Below, in pieces: positions 25,350 through 33,628 of a stretch of DNA of 64,000 bases. The notes under the pieces are model-generated. The model was not told the origin of the DNA and did not search any database. It was given only the letters and a program-made list of their open reading frames with translations. The translations under genes were made by a program, and so were the position numbers. The first letter of the stretch is position 1, and the number at the start of each line of letters is the position of its first letter. Origin of the DNA: Mycolicibacterium peregrinum (GTDB lineage: Bacteria; Actinomycetota; Actinomycetes; Mycobacteriales; Mycobacteriaceae); the NCBI RefSeq assembly GCF_001665625.1, contig NZ_LZSY01000205.1, forward strand, positions 1 through 64,000, read 5' to 3'.

Positions 25350-25678
25350 CGTGCCACCTCCGCGGCAGCGGCTTCGAGCTGGTCGGTCGCACGGTCAAGC
25401 GCGACGGCTGCGCGCTTCAGGTGACCGAGGGCAGTTACGAGGTCGACACAAGCCATCAGCGGGGCGCCGGCGGGTAGACCCTGCAGCTCCTCGTTGAGGT
25501 CGTGCCGTAGCAGATCCACCTTGTTCACCGCGATGTCGAGCCGCTGCGAGATGGTGGCCGGCGGGCTGTATGTCGCGCAGAACGCGCAGGTGTCCCCGGA
25601 ATCGATGGGAATCGTGCAGTGCTTGCACTCGGTGGCGGGGGGTACCGGCACCGGGGCCATTTGATCTACTCTGGTCAT
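25346..25678 (-). CDS. Small zinc-ribbon protein (110 aa)
   Basis: A 110-residue protein with an N-terminal zinc ribbon (CKHCTIPIDSGDTCAFC, two CxxC pairs) followed by a long helical region DIAVNKVDLLRHDLNEELQGL and LGHLKRAAVALDRATDQLEAAAAEVAR that looks coiled-coil. It begins the run of overlapping leftward genes. The combination of a small ribbon and coiled coil fits a regulatory or scaffold protein; no family is recognised. Confidence 0.65.
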   Translation of the reverse strand: MTRVDQMAPVPVPPATECKHCTIPIDSGDTCAFCATYSPPATISQRLDIAVNKVDLLRHDLNEELQGLPAGAPLMACVDLVTALGHLKRAAVALDRATDQLEAAAAEVAR

Positions 25679-25690
25679 CAGAACTTCTCC

Positions 25691-25837
25691 TTACTTAGCG
25701 GTTGGGTTGTTCGGATCGGTCCCCGCCTGGTGCGCCAACACCGGGGTTTCGGGGGCCGATTTGCGTAAATCCTCGGTGTGATCCGAGTCGGGCACGATGC
25801 CCAGATCAGCGTGCAATTCCTGCGGCAGAGACCGCAT
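25691..25837 (-). CDS. Small protein following excisionase (48 aa)
   Basis: ATG 25837 overlaps the excisionase TAA by one base (TAATG), so translation is likely coupled. The 48-residue product begins MRSLPQELHADLGIVPDSD and is polar and proline-rich towards the end. No motif is recognised. A run of 12 bases separates it from the zinc-ribbon gene. Confidence 0.5.
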   Translation of the reverse strand: MRSLPQELHADLGIVPDSDHTEDLRKSAPETPVLAHQAGTDPNNPTAK

Positions 25838-26046
25838 TACGCGACCTCCGGGCTGCCGCCGCGCCTGGTGGTCTGTTCCTGTTCTGCAATCCACCGCTCC
25901 ACCTCGCTGCGCCGGTAGACCACGCGGCGACCGAGAGTGAAGGAGGCTGGTCCTTGGTTGGTGCTGCGGAAGTACCGCAATGTCCCGGCTGGCAATCCGG
26001 TAATCCGTGACACCGTGCCGGTGTCGATGAACTCGTTCTCAGTCAC
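25837..26046 (-). CDS. xis: Excisionase / MerR-type HTH protein
   Basis: Starting at GTG 26046 the product is 69 residues. It is a winged HTH of the Xis/AlpA type: FIDTGTVSRITGLPAGTLRYFRSTNQGPASFTLGRRVVYRRSEVERWIAEQE. Such proteins bend att DNA and direct the integrase to excision. It is the first gene of the leftward operon, divergent from the XRE gene, so expression of excision and replication genes would start together. The short frame upstream of the GTG is not conserved in sense and is left out. Confidence 0.8.
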   Translation of the reverse strand: MTENEFIDTGTVSRITGLPAGTLRYFRSTNQGPASFTLGRRVVYRRSEVERWIAEQEQTTRRGGSPEVA

Positions 26047-26125
26047 AATGGTGCTCCAATCGCATAACGGTGTTGAAACTGCACCGTCAGATTGCCACTG
26101 TTGGCGGTGCTGGTCAAGCACTACG
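26047..26125. promoter_or_regulatory. Divergent control region of the element (lysogeny switch)
   Basis: The gap between excisionase and XRE regulator holds two inverted repeats: ACGGTG-N9-CACCGT at 26067-26087 and GTGCT-GGTCA-AGCAC at 26107-26121. They are good candidates for XRE operators controlling both directions. Confidence 0.55.
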
Positions 26126-26698
26126 ATGCGATTTATGCATGAGGAAGATGCGGAGCCCGGTTTCGACAGGCGCGTGGGCGCGAACATCCGAGACCTTCGC
26201 AACAAGAAGGGGTGGAGTCAGCGACAGCTAGCGGAGGCGCTTCAGGGCGACCTTCGGCTTGATCCATCCGCTGTTACGAGAATTGAGCGCGGCGAACGCG
26301 GCATAAAGCTGAGGGAAGCATCCGCGATAGCCGCTGCGCTCGATGTCGCCCTATATCAACTCGTCACGCATTTCGACAACCCGCACGATGAAGAATTGCG
26401 CCAGCTTACAAGTTCTGCGCACTGGGAGATCAAACTCGCACAGGAAGCCCTTCACCGGATGGCAACCGCGTATCTGCTTGCAGCATCGACCATTTCAAAA
26501 CACGGAGACGTCATGACTGACTTCAGTGACTCGCGGCAATATCTAGATGAAGAAGCTAGGCGCGCTGCAGAGCGAACTCCTGCGGCCCGGTTAATAGCCC
26601 ACACAGACGATGCGCATGTTGCTCAGATTGAAGAGATAATCAGGGCAGCCACCGGCAATTTAATCGTCACCCGTGATTCCGATGTCTCAGACGCGTAA
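26126..26698 (+). CDS. XRE-family regulator (putative element repressor)
   Basis: ATG 26126 gives 190 residues; ATG 26135 is an equal alternative. The Cro/C1 HTH is clear at residues 15-75: VGANIRDLRNKKGWSQRQLAEALQGDLRLDPSAVTRIERGERGIKLREASAIAAALDV. The C-terminal part is a helical region ending in DDAHVAQIEEIIRAATGNLIV. Its gene faces the excisionase and is followed by the integrase, whose start lies inside its 3' end. It probably keeps the leftward lytic-type operon silent. Its length and position match a phage immunity repressor. Confidence 0.85.
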   Translation: MRFMHEEDAEPGFDRRVGANIRDLRNKKGWSQRQLAEALQGDLRLDPSAVTRIERGERGIKLREASAIAAALDVALYQLVTHFDNPHDEELRQLTSSAHWEIKLAQEALHRMATAYLLAASTISKHGDVMTDFSDSRQYLDEEARRAAERTPAARLIAHTDDAHVAQIEEIIRAATGNLIVTRDSDVSDA

Positions 26699-27935
26699 CC
26701 GGCGGGCCGGCGTCGAAGACCGTTGGGCGGACCTGAAGAAACCACGTCAGGACCGCGACAAAGACGGCAACCCGATGTTCGACGCAGACGGTGAGCCGGT
26801 GATGACGTTCAAGCCCGTCAACTTCGGCAAGGGAATGCGTTGGCGGGCAAGGTATGTCGATGCCGAAGGACGCGAGCACTCCAAAGCATTCCGTGTCAAG
26901 GCAGACGCTCAGACGTGGCTCGATGAGATCGTGGCCGGCCAGATCACCGGCTCCTACATCGATCCACAACTAGGCAAGGTGACATTCGCCAGCTTCTACC
27001 GCGACTGGTCAACCCGACAGATATGGGTGTCCGGGACCCGCCACAACATGGACCAAGCCGTCAACTCAGCCACCTTCGGAAACATCGGACTGGCCGACCT
27101 GCGACCGTCACACCTCGAATCTTGGATCAAAGCTCTGCAGGAGAGCGGCCTTCAGCCGTCTACGATCAAGACGCGATTTGCGAACGTACGAACGGTAATT
27201 CGTGCTGCGCTCCGCGACCGTCACCTGGCACGTGATCCCAGCGAGAATGTAAAGCTCCCCCGGCGCCGTAAAGCATCCGCCGCGATGGTCATCCCTACCG
27301 CGGCCGACGTTGGTTCAGCGCTCCGCACGTCAACCGACTGGGTGACCGCCTTCGTAGCGGTGTGCGCGTTCTCCGGTCTGCGGCGCGGTGAAGCTTCAGC
27401 CCTGCAAGTGGGCGATATCGACTTCCTGCGCAAGGAATTACATGTTGAGCGGCAGGTTCAGTGGCCCGACGACGGCACGATGGAGATCCGCCCTCCGAAG
27501 TACAGTTCCGAACGTACGGTCTACGCCCCAGACGAACTGCTGAAGATCGTGGCGGAGCACATCCGGTTGCACTGTCCCGGAGACGATCCCGCGCGGTGGC
27601 TGTTCCCGGGAACCATGAACCGCGAACGTCCAATTCATGCTGCGACAGTAGGCCGGAAGTGGAGGGAGTTACGCGCGGCGGTGAACGTGGACTACCGACT
27701 TCACCACCTTCGGCACTTCTTCGCATCCGGTCTGATCGCTGCCGGCTGCGACGTCGTCACCGTGCAACGGGCGCTCGGTCACGCCTCCGCTGTGGAGACT
27801 CTGGGCACGTACGGACACCTGTGGCCCGACGCTTCGGACCGGACCCGCAAGGCGGCTGGCGAGCTACTGGCAGCGGCACTCAACCCGCCTGCGGACCCGC
27901 TGCGGACTAGGGCCTCAAAAACCGCCTCTGACTAG
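26682..27935 (+). CDS. int: Tyrosine integrase
   Basis: ATG 26682 overlaps the end of the repressor gene; 417 residues. Residues 45-100 form an arm-binding region (WRARYVDAEGREHSKAFRVKADAQTWLDEI), residues 105-190 the SAM-like core-binding domain (FASFYRDWSTRQIW to LRDRHLARDPSENVKLP), and the rest the catalytic domain. Active-site residues are visible: Arg in FSGLRRGEASAL, the HHLRH motif, LGHASAVETLGTYGHLW with the nucleophilic Tyr. The stop lies six bases from the right att core, the standard place for a phage integrase. It should recombine attP with the 3' end of a carotenoid-oxygenase gene. Confidence 0.95.
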   Translation: MSQTRNRRAGVEDRWADLKKPRQDRDKDGNPMFDADGEPVMTFKPVNFGKGMRWRARYVDAEGREHSKAFRVKADAQTWLDEIVAGQITGSYIDPQLGKVTFASFYRDWSTRQIWVSGTRHNMDQAVNSATFGNIGLADLRPSHLESWIKALQESGLQPSTIKTRFANVRTVIRAALRDRHLARDPSENVKLPRRRKASAAMVIPTAADVGSALRTSTDWVTAFVAVCAFSGLRRGEASALQVGDIDFLRKELHVERQVQWPDDGTMEIRPPKYSSERTVYAPDELLKIVAEHIRLHCPGDDPARWLFPGTMNRERPIHAATVGRKWRELRAAVNVDYRLHHLRHFFASGLIAAGCDVVTVQRALGHASAVETLGTYGHLWPDASDRTRKAAGELLAAALNPPADPLRTRASKTASD

Positions 27936-29254
27936 GCACCTATCCAGTTCCCGTGGAAGCCGTAGGGAACCCGCTGCGGCAGTGCGATGGTCGCGACGGG
28001 GCCTGCGGTGAAGTCGGCCGCATCCAGGATCACGAGGTCGCTGCCGTCCCGCTCCGGGTTGTAGACGTAGCCCAGGTACCAACCGTTGCTCTCGTCGACT
28101 GGACCAGCGCCGGGGACGAACACGGCTTCCCCCGGTCCGCCGGATCCGAGTTCATGGCGCGCTCCGGCGCCGGTGGACAGGTCGTAGCGGATCCAGGCGT
28201 TACCCCCGACCGACACCGAGTACCGGGCGGGCAGACCCGCCAACCGATCGTCGATGCGGGGGAACTCCACCCCGAGGTCATCGAGTTGACGCTCGTGGAC
28301 AGTCCCGGACGCCAAGTCGATCCGCCACTCCCACAACACACCCTCGACGTCGAAACCACCGTTGCTGCGCCACAGTTCGGGGTAGCGAATCGCCTGCAAC
28401 ACAATCGAATTACCGTAGGAGGACATTGCCTCATATGCATTCACTACGTGGAACACGTAGCACGGGTCGATGTCGAACCACCGGATCGGCGCGTCGGGAT
28501 CATCCCGGCGCAGCACACCGAATCGGGCACCGTAGTCATCGCTCCAGCGGTAGGGCATGTCACCTTCGCCCTTGATCGCGATGTCGAGGTCGAACACCAC
28601 GGGCAGGTCCATGAAGATCACATGGCCTGCGGTCATGGCGAAGTCGTGCATCATGGTGTGCGCCTTGACATCCACCGGCCGGTTGACGGTCAGTTCACCG
28701 TTGGCGTCTGCGCGGTGATAGGTGACGTAGGGCTCGAAGATGCTGCCGTATCCGAAGAAGTGCAGCTCGCCGGTCGTCGGGCAGATCTTGGGGTGCGCGG
28801 TCATCGAGTCGACCAGTTTCCCGCCGAAGTCGTAGGCGCCCACGGTTTCCAGGTCGTTGGTGATCTCGTAGGGCAGCGAGGATTCCACCAGCGCCAGGGT
28901 CCTGCCCGCGTGGTTGACGATGTGGGTGTTGGCGACGGCGGAGCGCAGGTTGCGCGTGCCGTCGGCGTTGTACAGCGGGAAGTCCTTGACGAAGCTGTCG
29001 GTACGGACCCAGCGGTTGCGGTACCACTTGGCTGCACCACCCTCGATGCGGACGCCGTGGATCATCCCGTCACCGGTGAACCAGTGCTCGGTCGCCTGGC
29101 GCGGATTCGGGCCGTTGCGCAGGTACCAGCCGTCGAGTTCGGCGGGGATGGCGCCATCGACGGGCAGGTCGTACTCGGTGAGTTCGTCGGCGACGGGTGC
29201 GTAGTTGCCGCGCCGGAAGAAGTCGGTTTCGCCGATGGGCAGGGCTGAGGTCAT
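27932..29254 (-). CDS. Carotenoid cleavage oxygenase (RPE65/CCD family)
   Basis: From ATG 29254 the product is 440 residues. Family features: NYAPVADELTEYDLPVDGAIPAELDGWYLRNGPNP at the start, HWFTGDGMIHGVRIEGG, MTAHPKICPTTGELHFFGY, MHDFAMTAGHVIFMDLP and the C-terminal FHGNW, whose His is one of the four iron ligands. These non-heme iron enzymes split carotenoids or stilbenes with O2. The last residues (I-G-A) come from the phage-like element, but the FHGNW core is preserved, so the enzyme should stay active. A palindrome lies in the promoter shared with the divergent PadR gene. Confidence 0.93.
   Translation of the reverse strand: MTSALPIGETDFFRRGNYAPVADELTEYDLPVDGAIPAELDGWYLRNGPNPRQATEHWFTGDGMIHGVRIEGGAAKWYRNRWVRTDSFVKDFPLYNADGTRNLRSAVANTHIVNHAGRTLALVESSLPYEITNDLETVGAYDFGGKLVDSMTAHPKICPTTGELHFFGYGSIFEPYVTYHRADANGELTVNRPVDVKAHTMMHDFAMTAGHVIFMDLPVVFDLDIAIKGEGDMPYRWSDDYGARFGVLRRDDPDAPIRWFDIDPCYVFHVVNAYEAMSSYGNSIVLQAIRYPELWRSNGGFDVEGVLWEWRIDLASGTVHERQLDDLGVEFPRIDDRLAGLPARYSVSVGGNAWIRYDLSTGAGARHELGSGGPGEAVFVPGAGPVDESNGWYLGYVYNPERDGSDLVILDAADFTAGPVATIALPQRVPYGFHGNWIGA
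27942..27961. other. attR core (20 bp)
   Basis: Identical to the 15201 copy. On the minus strand it encodes GFHGNW of the carotenoid oxygenase. The codons after it (I-G-A, TAG at 27932) are contributed by the element and replace the original end I-S-A, TAA now found at 15191. Confidence 0.92.
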
Positions 29255-29271
29255 GCACTCAACGGTGACAT

Positions 29272-29297
29272 TCCACAAGTGACATGTCAATAGTGGA
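29272..29297. promoter_or_regulatory. PadR operator between divergent genes
   Basis: TCCAC-AAG-TGACATGTCA-ATA-GTGGA is a 26-bp inverted repeat with a perfect 10-bp centre. It lies 18 bases before the carotenoid-oxygenase start and 15 before the PadR start, so one protein could control both. Confidence 0.7.
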
Positions 29298-29312
29298 CGG
29301 TAGACTGCCGGC

Positions 29313-29831
29313 ATGAGTCTGCGCATGGCGGCACTTGGCTTGTTGGCACAACACCCCGGCAGCGGGTACGACCTGCTCAAACGGTTCGAGAAATCGATGG
29401 CGAACGTCTGGCCCGCCACCCAGAGCCAGCTCTACGGCGAGCTCAACAAGCTGGCCGGGACCGGCCTGATCGAGGTGTCGGCGATCGGCCCCCGCGGCCG
29501 CAAGGAGTACCGCATCACGCCCGCCGGCCGCACCGAACTGGCGCACTGGATCACCGATCCCGCCGCCGATCCACCCGAGCGCAGCGCGGGACTACTCCGC
29601 GTGTTCCTACTGGGCGAATTACCCCGCGACCAGGCACTCGAGCACCTCACCGCGCTGGCCGCCCACTCCGAGTCCGAGGTGGCGCGACTCAAGGAACTGG
29701 AGGCATCCATCCCCTGGGCCGACACCGACGAGGACCGGTACGGGCACGCAGCCCTGGAATACGGTCTGCGCTTCAACGCCATGCAGGCCGAGTGGGCGCA
29801 TTGGCTCAAAAAGACTATCGACAACCGATAG
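29313..29831 (+). CDS. PadR-family regulator (Vir-type C-terminus)
   Basis: A 172-residue PadR regulator. The winged HTH is MSLRMAALGLLAQHPGSGYDLLKRFEKSMANVWPATQSQLYGELNKLAGTGLIEVSAIGPRGRKEYRITPAGRTELAHWI. Residues 85-172 form the Vir_act_alpha_C helical dimerisation part (AALEYGLRFNAMQAEWAHWLKKTI). It is divergent from the carotenoid oxygenase with a palindrome between, so it is the likely repressor of that gene. A different class of PadR gene follows directly. Confidence 0.9.
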   Translation: MSLRMAALGLLAQHPGSGYDLLKRFEKSMANVWPATQSQLYGELNKLAGTGLIEVSAIGPRGRKEYRITPAGRTELAHWITDPAADPPERSAGLLRVFLLGELPRDQALEHLTALAAHSESEVARLKELEASIPWADTDEDRYGHAALEYGLRFNAMQAEWAHWLKKTIDNR

Positions 29832-29845
29832 ATCCCGATATATCG
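29815..29845. promoter_or_regulatory. Tandem palindromes before the second PadR gene
   Basis: CTATCG-ACAAC-CGATAG at 29815-29831 overlaps the stop of the first PadR gene. CGATATATCG at 29836-29845 follows. Both end 55-69 bases before the next start and resemble PadR operators. Confidence 0.6.
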
Positions 29846-29899
29846 TTGACGCATCGGAAGCGCCAGCGGCGCTCCTCCACGACAACGAAGGATTCACCA

Positions 29900-30631
29900 A
29901 TGACCAACCCGTTCAATTCACCAAACGGCGGCTTCGGCTTCGTACCCCTTGGCCGCGAAGAGGCTCGCCACATGTTCCACCAGGCCCGCGCCGCACGCCG
30001 GGACATGCGCGAGCAGATGCGCGCCCAGGCGCACGCGGCTCGCGAGCAAGCCGCCGACGCCACCTGCCAGACCGGATTCGGTGGCCCCGGCTTCGGACCC
30101 GGTTTCGATCCGCGCGGCGGTCTCGGCTTCGGATTCGGCAACCTCGGCGGACCGTTCGGCGGCCCCAGGGGCCGGGGCGGGCGCGGCGGACGACGCGGAC
30201 GACGCGGCGATGTCCGCGCCGCCATCCTGACCCTGCTGACCGAACGGCCCATGCACGGCTACGAGATGACGCAGGAGATCGCCGCCCGCAGCCATAACCT
30301 GTGGAAGCCCAGTCCGGGCTCGGTGTACCCCACCCTGCAACTGCTGGTCGACGAGGGCCTGATCACCCCGGCCGAAACCGAGGGCAGCAAGAAGACTTTC
30401 GAGCTGACCGAGGAAGGTCGCCAGGCGGCGGCCGCGATCGAGACCGCACCCTGGGACCAGATCACCGAAGATGCCGACCCCGCTGCGATGAACCTGCGCG
30501 GCGCCCTCGGCCAGCTGATGGCCGCCGTCGGGCAGTCGAGCTTCACCGCCACCGAGGACCAGCAACAACGCATCCTCGACATCGTCAACAACGCCCGCCG
30601 CGAGGTCTACCAGGTCCTCGGTGAGGAGTAG
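29900..30631 (+). CDS. PadR-family regulator with Gly/Arg-rich N-terminal extension
   Basis: A 243-residue protein from ATG 29900. Residues 1-100 are an unusual extension: NGGFGFVPLGREEARHMFHQARAARRDMREQMRAQAH, then glycine-phenylalanine repeats and an RGRGGRGGRRGRRG tract. The PadR HTH follows (RAAILTLLTERPMHGYEMTQEIAARSHNLWKPSPGSVYPTLQLLVDEGLI, then GSKKTFELTEEGR). The Arg-rich tract may add nonspecific DNA or RNA contact. Proteins of this layout are common in mycobacteria and usually repress a neighbouring gene. Two palindromes upstream suggest autoregulation. Confidence 0.88.
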   Translation: MTNPFNSPNGGFGFVPLGREEARHMFHQARAARRDMREQMRAQAHAAREQAADATCQTGFGGPGFGPGFDPRGGLGFGFGNLGGPFGGPRGRGGRGGRRGRRGDVRAAILTLLTERPMHGYEMTQEIAARSHNLWKPSPGSVYPTLQLLVDEGLITPAETEGSKKTFELTEEGRQAAAAIETAPWDQITEDADPAAMNLRGALGQLMAAVGQSSFTATEDQQQRILDIVNNARREVYQVLGEE

Positions 30632-30650
30632 CGGCCCGTAGGCTGCGGTT

Positions 30651-31328
30651 GTGAGCAGCCTCTTCACGATCATCGCGCCGGCCGTCGTCGCAGTCCTGAC
30701 CGCGGCCGGCGCGGTCATCGGACTCCAATTCCGTGACGTCGACGCCTACGAGCGCCGGCGCGGCATCTGGCAGTGGCTTCTGGTCGTGCTCGCTGCCGCC
30801 GCGACCATGGGGGCCGTCGGCTCGGCATCCGGTGTCGAAAGCGGGGACCTGCGGGAAGCCATCATCATGGCGGTGGTCGGCGTGGCTGCCGTCGTCGTCG
30901 CGCATGTGATGTGGCGGCGACGCGTCCCCGATGCCGAGCCCCGCAACATCGCGATCGCGACGGCCGCCGCCACGTGCGCGGTCCTGGTGATCGTGGGCGC
31001 GACCGCACTGACCTACACCGGGAACAAGGGTTGCCGGCAGGCCCAGCTCTTGGTGGACTACACGAACGCGAGCTTGGGCGCGCTCACACCCCCACCCCCC
31101 GGCAAGCCAGGTCCGGCAGTGGGCGACTACGAGAATTGGTCGAAACTCATCCGCGAGGCCGCCGATCAGGTGACCGACGGCGAGGTCGGGCCGCACGCCC
31201 ACAAGATGGCCGAGTTGGCCGGACAGATCACCGACGCCGTCCGCAACAAGGCGAGTGCCGACCACGCAGTTCTCGGCGTGCAGTATTCCGACGAGTTCAA
31301 GGCGATCGTCGCCAAGTGCCGGCGGTAG
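30651..31328 (+). CDS. Four-helix membrane protein, function unknown
   Basis: A 225-residue protein starting at GTG 30651, 19 bases after the PadR stop, so it may be co-transcribed with it. Four hydrophobic segments are visible (IIAPAVVAVLTAAGAVIGL, WLLVVLAAAATMGAVGS, IIMAVVGVAAVVVAHVM, IAIATAAATCAVLVIVGATAL), then an external region of about 100 residues with two cysteines (GCRQAQ and the C-terminal KCRR) that might form a disulphide. No family is recognised. A PadR target role is suggested by position only. Confidence 0.6.
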   Translation: MSSLFTIIAPAVVAVLTAAGAVIGLQFRDVDAYERRRGIWQWLLVVLAAAATMGAVGSASGVESGDLREAIIMAVVGVAAVVVAHVMWRRRVPDAEPRNIAIATAAATCAVLVIVGATALTYTGNKGCRQAQLLVDYTNASLGALTPPPPGKPGPAVGDYENWSKLIREAADQVTDGEVGPHAHKMAELAGQITDAVRNKASADHAVLGVQYSDEFKAIVAKCRR

Positions 31329-31332
31329 CCGG

Positions 31333-32853
31333 TCAGTCGATCTCGACCCAGTCCAGCGTGCGCGAAACAGCTTTGCGCCAACCGGCGTAACCCCCGTGTC
31401 GCTGCTCGTCGTCCCATTGTGAGCTCCAGCGCTGACCTTCCTGCCAGTTGGCCCGCAGGTCGTCGGGGCTCGCCCAGAACCCCACCGCGAGCCCGGCCGC
31501 ATACGCCGCGCCCAACGCAGTGGTCTCGGCCACCACGGGCTTGACCACGTCGACACCCAGCACATCGGCCTGGATCTGCATGCACAGCGCATTGGCGGTG
31601 ATACCGCCGTCGACCTTCAGAACCTCAAGGTGCACACCGGAATCCGCTTCCATGGCCTCCACGACGTCGCGGCTCTGGTAGCAGATTGCCTCCAGGGTGG
31701 CCCGCGCCAGGTGAGCGTTGGTATTGAAGCGGGACAGTCCGACGATGACGCCCCGGGCGTCCGAGCGCCAATAGGGTGCGAACAGCCCGGAGAACGCCGG
31801 CACGAAGTAGACGCCGCCGTTGTCGGTCACCTGCCGGGCCAGTGCCTCGCTCTGTGCCGCACCGCTGATGATGCCCAACTGATCGCGCAGCCATTGCACC
31901 GCCGATCCGGTCACGGCGATCGAACCTTCGAGGGCGTAAACAGGTTTCGAGTCACCGAACTGATAGCACACCGTGGTGAGCAGTCCGTTGTCCGAACGCA
32001 CGATCTTCTCGCCCGTGTTGAGCAACAGGAAATTGCCTGTGCCGTAAGTGTTCTTCGCCTCACCCGGCTCCAGGCACACCTGCCCCACCATGGCGGCCTG
32101 CTGATCGCCGAGGATGCCGGTCACCGGAACCTGCCCGGCCAGCGGACCGTTGTCTCGGGTGCTCCCGAAGGAGGCCGGATTGGATGACGGCTTGATCTCG
32201 GGCAGCATCTGCCGCGGAATCGAGAAGAACGACAACAACTCGTCGTCCCAGTCCAGGGTTTCCAGGTTCATCAGCATGGTGCGGCTGGCGTTGGTGACGT
32301 CGGTGACGTGCTCACCGCCGCGATAGCCACCGGTGAGGTTCCAGGTCACCCAACTGTCCGGTGTACCGAAGATCGCGTCACCGTTCTCGGCGTCGCGCCG
32401 GACACCATCGACGTTGTCCAGGATCCACTGGATCTTGCCGCCCGAGAAGTAGGTCGCGGGCGGCAGCCCGGCCTTGCGCCGGATCACATCGCCGCGGCCA
32501 TCGCGGTCCAACGCGGCGGCGATGCGGTCCGTGCGGGTGTCCTGCCAGACGATGGCGTTGTGGTACGGCCTGCCGGTGTGACGATTCCAGACCAACGTGG
32601 TCTCCCGCTGGTTGGTAATGCCCAGCGCAGCAAGGTCCCCGGCTACCAGGTTGGTCTTGTTCAGTGCGGTCATGATCGCCGCGGAGGTGCGTTCCCAGAT
32701 CTCCACCGGATTGTGTTCCACCCATCCGGCCTTGGGCAGAATCTGCTGGTGTTCCAGCTGATGGCGGCCCACCTCGGCGCCGGCATGATCGAAGATCATG
32801 CATCGGGTGCTGGTCGTGCCCTGGTCGATTGCAGCTACGAAGTCCGCGGACAT
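31333..32853 (-). CDS. glpK: Glycerol kinase
   Basis: A 506-residue FGGY kinase that phosphorylates glycerol to glycerol-3-phosphate in the cytoplasm. Diagnostic segments: ADFVAAIDQGTTSTRCMIFDHAG at the start, NQRETTLVWNRHTGRPYHNAIVWQDTRT, GILGDQQAAMVGQ, KNTYGTGNFLLLNTG, ALEGSIAVTGSAVQWLRDQLG, FVPAFSGLFAPYW and LKVDGGITANALCMQIQADVLG. Length agrees with GlpK. From memory, M. tuberculosis has glpK (Rv3696c) next to the RDD gene; here the two are 22 kb apart because accessory DNA was gained between them. The gene is divergent from a methyltransferase gene. Confidence 0.97.
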   Translation of the reverse strand: MSADFVAAIDQGTTSTRCMIFDHAGAEVGRHQLEHQQILPKAGWVEHNPVEIWERTSAAIMTALNKTNLVAGDLAALGITNQRETTLVWNRHTGRPYHNAIVWQDTRTDRIAAALDRDGRGDVIRRKAGLPPATYFSGGKIQWILDNVDGVRRDAENGDAIFGTPDSWVTWNLTGGYRGGEHVTDVTNASRTMLMNLETLDWDDELLSFFSIPRQMLPEIKPSSNPASFGSTRDNGPLAGQVPVTGILGDQQAAMVGQVCLEPGEAKNTYGTGNFLLLNTGEKIVRSDNGLLTTVCYQFGDSKPVYALEGSIAVTGSAVQWLRDQLGIISGAAQSEALARQVTDNGGVYFVPAFSGLFAPYWRSDARGVIVGLSRFNTNAHLARATLEAICYQSRDVVEAMEADSGVHLEVLKVDGGITANALCMQIQADVLGVDVVKPVVAETTALGAAYAAGLAVGFWASPDDLRANWQEGQRWSSQWDDEQRHGGYAGWRKAVSRTLDWVEID

Positions 32854-32901
32854 TCGTACATGATGGCCTACATGGCTCCCGACCCCTCAGATATCGACCG
32901 G

Positions 32902-33627
32902 ATGCCCAGAGGCGGATTCCGCGCGTCGTGCCTGGATCGGTTACTGGAAACGGACCGGCAGGAGTACCTGGACCGTGACGATGTGGACGAATCGACCAAG
33001 AACCAGGTGATCGGCGCCCTGGACTGGACCGGCCGGTTCTTCAGGAATCATCAGCGCTTCGCCGCGATCGCGCTCGACCTGGTCGCCGACGTAGCCGATC
33101 CGCGAATCCTGGAACTGGGCGCCGGGCACGGCGGCGTGTCGCGGCAGCTGCTGGCCGACCATCCGTCCGCACAGGTCACCGTCACCGACCTCGATCCGGA
33201 TTCGGTCGCCCGCATCGCCGCGAGTGACCTCGGCAGCCATCCCCGCGCCGAGGTCCGCCAGATGGACGCCACCGAAATCGATGCCGCCGAGGGCAGTTAC
33301 GACCTGGTCCTGTTCGCCTTGTCGTTTCACCATCTGCGCCCCGCGCAGGCCGCGCGGGTGTTCGCCGAGGGCACCCGGGTTGCCGAAACACTGCTGATCA
33401 TCGATCTGCCGCGACCGCCCGCCCCGCTGCACCTGTTGCGCCTGGCGACGATGCTGCCCATGGCCGCAGTGCTGCCGTTCGTGCACGACGGGGTCATCAG
33501 CTCGCTGCGTAGCTACAGCCCCTCGGCATTGCGCAGCCTGGCCCGCCACGCCGACCCGTCGATCGAGCTCACGCTGCGCGGCGGGCTGAACCTGCCGCAG
33601 ATCGTGATCGCCAGACGGACAACGTGA
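32902..33627 (+). CDS. Class I SAM-dependent methyltransferase
   Basis: Start ATG 32902 (MPRGGFRASCLDRLLETDRQEYLDRDDVDE) gives 241 residues and leaves 48 bases for promoters shared with glpK; ATGs at 32860-32872 are in frame but nearly touch the glpK start. The SAM site is ILELGAGHGGVSRQLL, followed by VTVTDLDPDSV, RQMDATEIDA and YDLVLFALSFHHLRP, a textbook Methyltransf_25-type order. The substrate is unknown. It probably belongs with the acyltransferase-side genes only by position. Confidence 0.88.
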   Translation: MPRGGFRASCLDRLLETDRQEYLDRDDVDESTKNQVIGALDWTGRFFRNHQRFAAIALDLVADVADPRILELGAGHGGVSRQLLADHPSAQVTVTDLDPDSVARIAASDLGSHPRAEVRQMDATEIDAAEGSYDLVLFALSFHHLRPAQAARVFAEGTRVAETLLIIDLPRPPAPLHLLRLATMLPMAAVLPFVHDGVISSLRSYSPSALRSLARHADPSIELTLRGGLNLPQIVIARRTT

Positions 33628-33628
33628 T

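Larger units (their letters stand above)
15201..27961. mobile_element. Phage-like integrated element, about 12.7 kb (phiRv1/phiRv2-like or satellite)
   Basis: The element is bounded by identical 20-bp cores at 15201 and 27942. It has an integrase next to the right core and a divergent excisionase/XRE control region. A long leftward run follows: zinc-ribbon proteins, a DUF2742-like protein, a DUF3987-like ATPase, a DUF2637 protein, an HTH protein, a tape-measure protein and an HNH nuclease. There is no terminase, portal, capsid, lysin or other tail gene. Size and several genes recall the M. tuberculosis elements phiRv1 and phiRv2. It could be a decayed prophage or a phage satellite; the leftward genes are all intact, which favours a functional small element. 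Confidence 0.88.

Noticed and set aside
15376..27935. A complete prophage
   Set aside because: No terminase, portal, capsid, tube or lysis gene can be recognised in 12.7 kb; only a tape measure is present.
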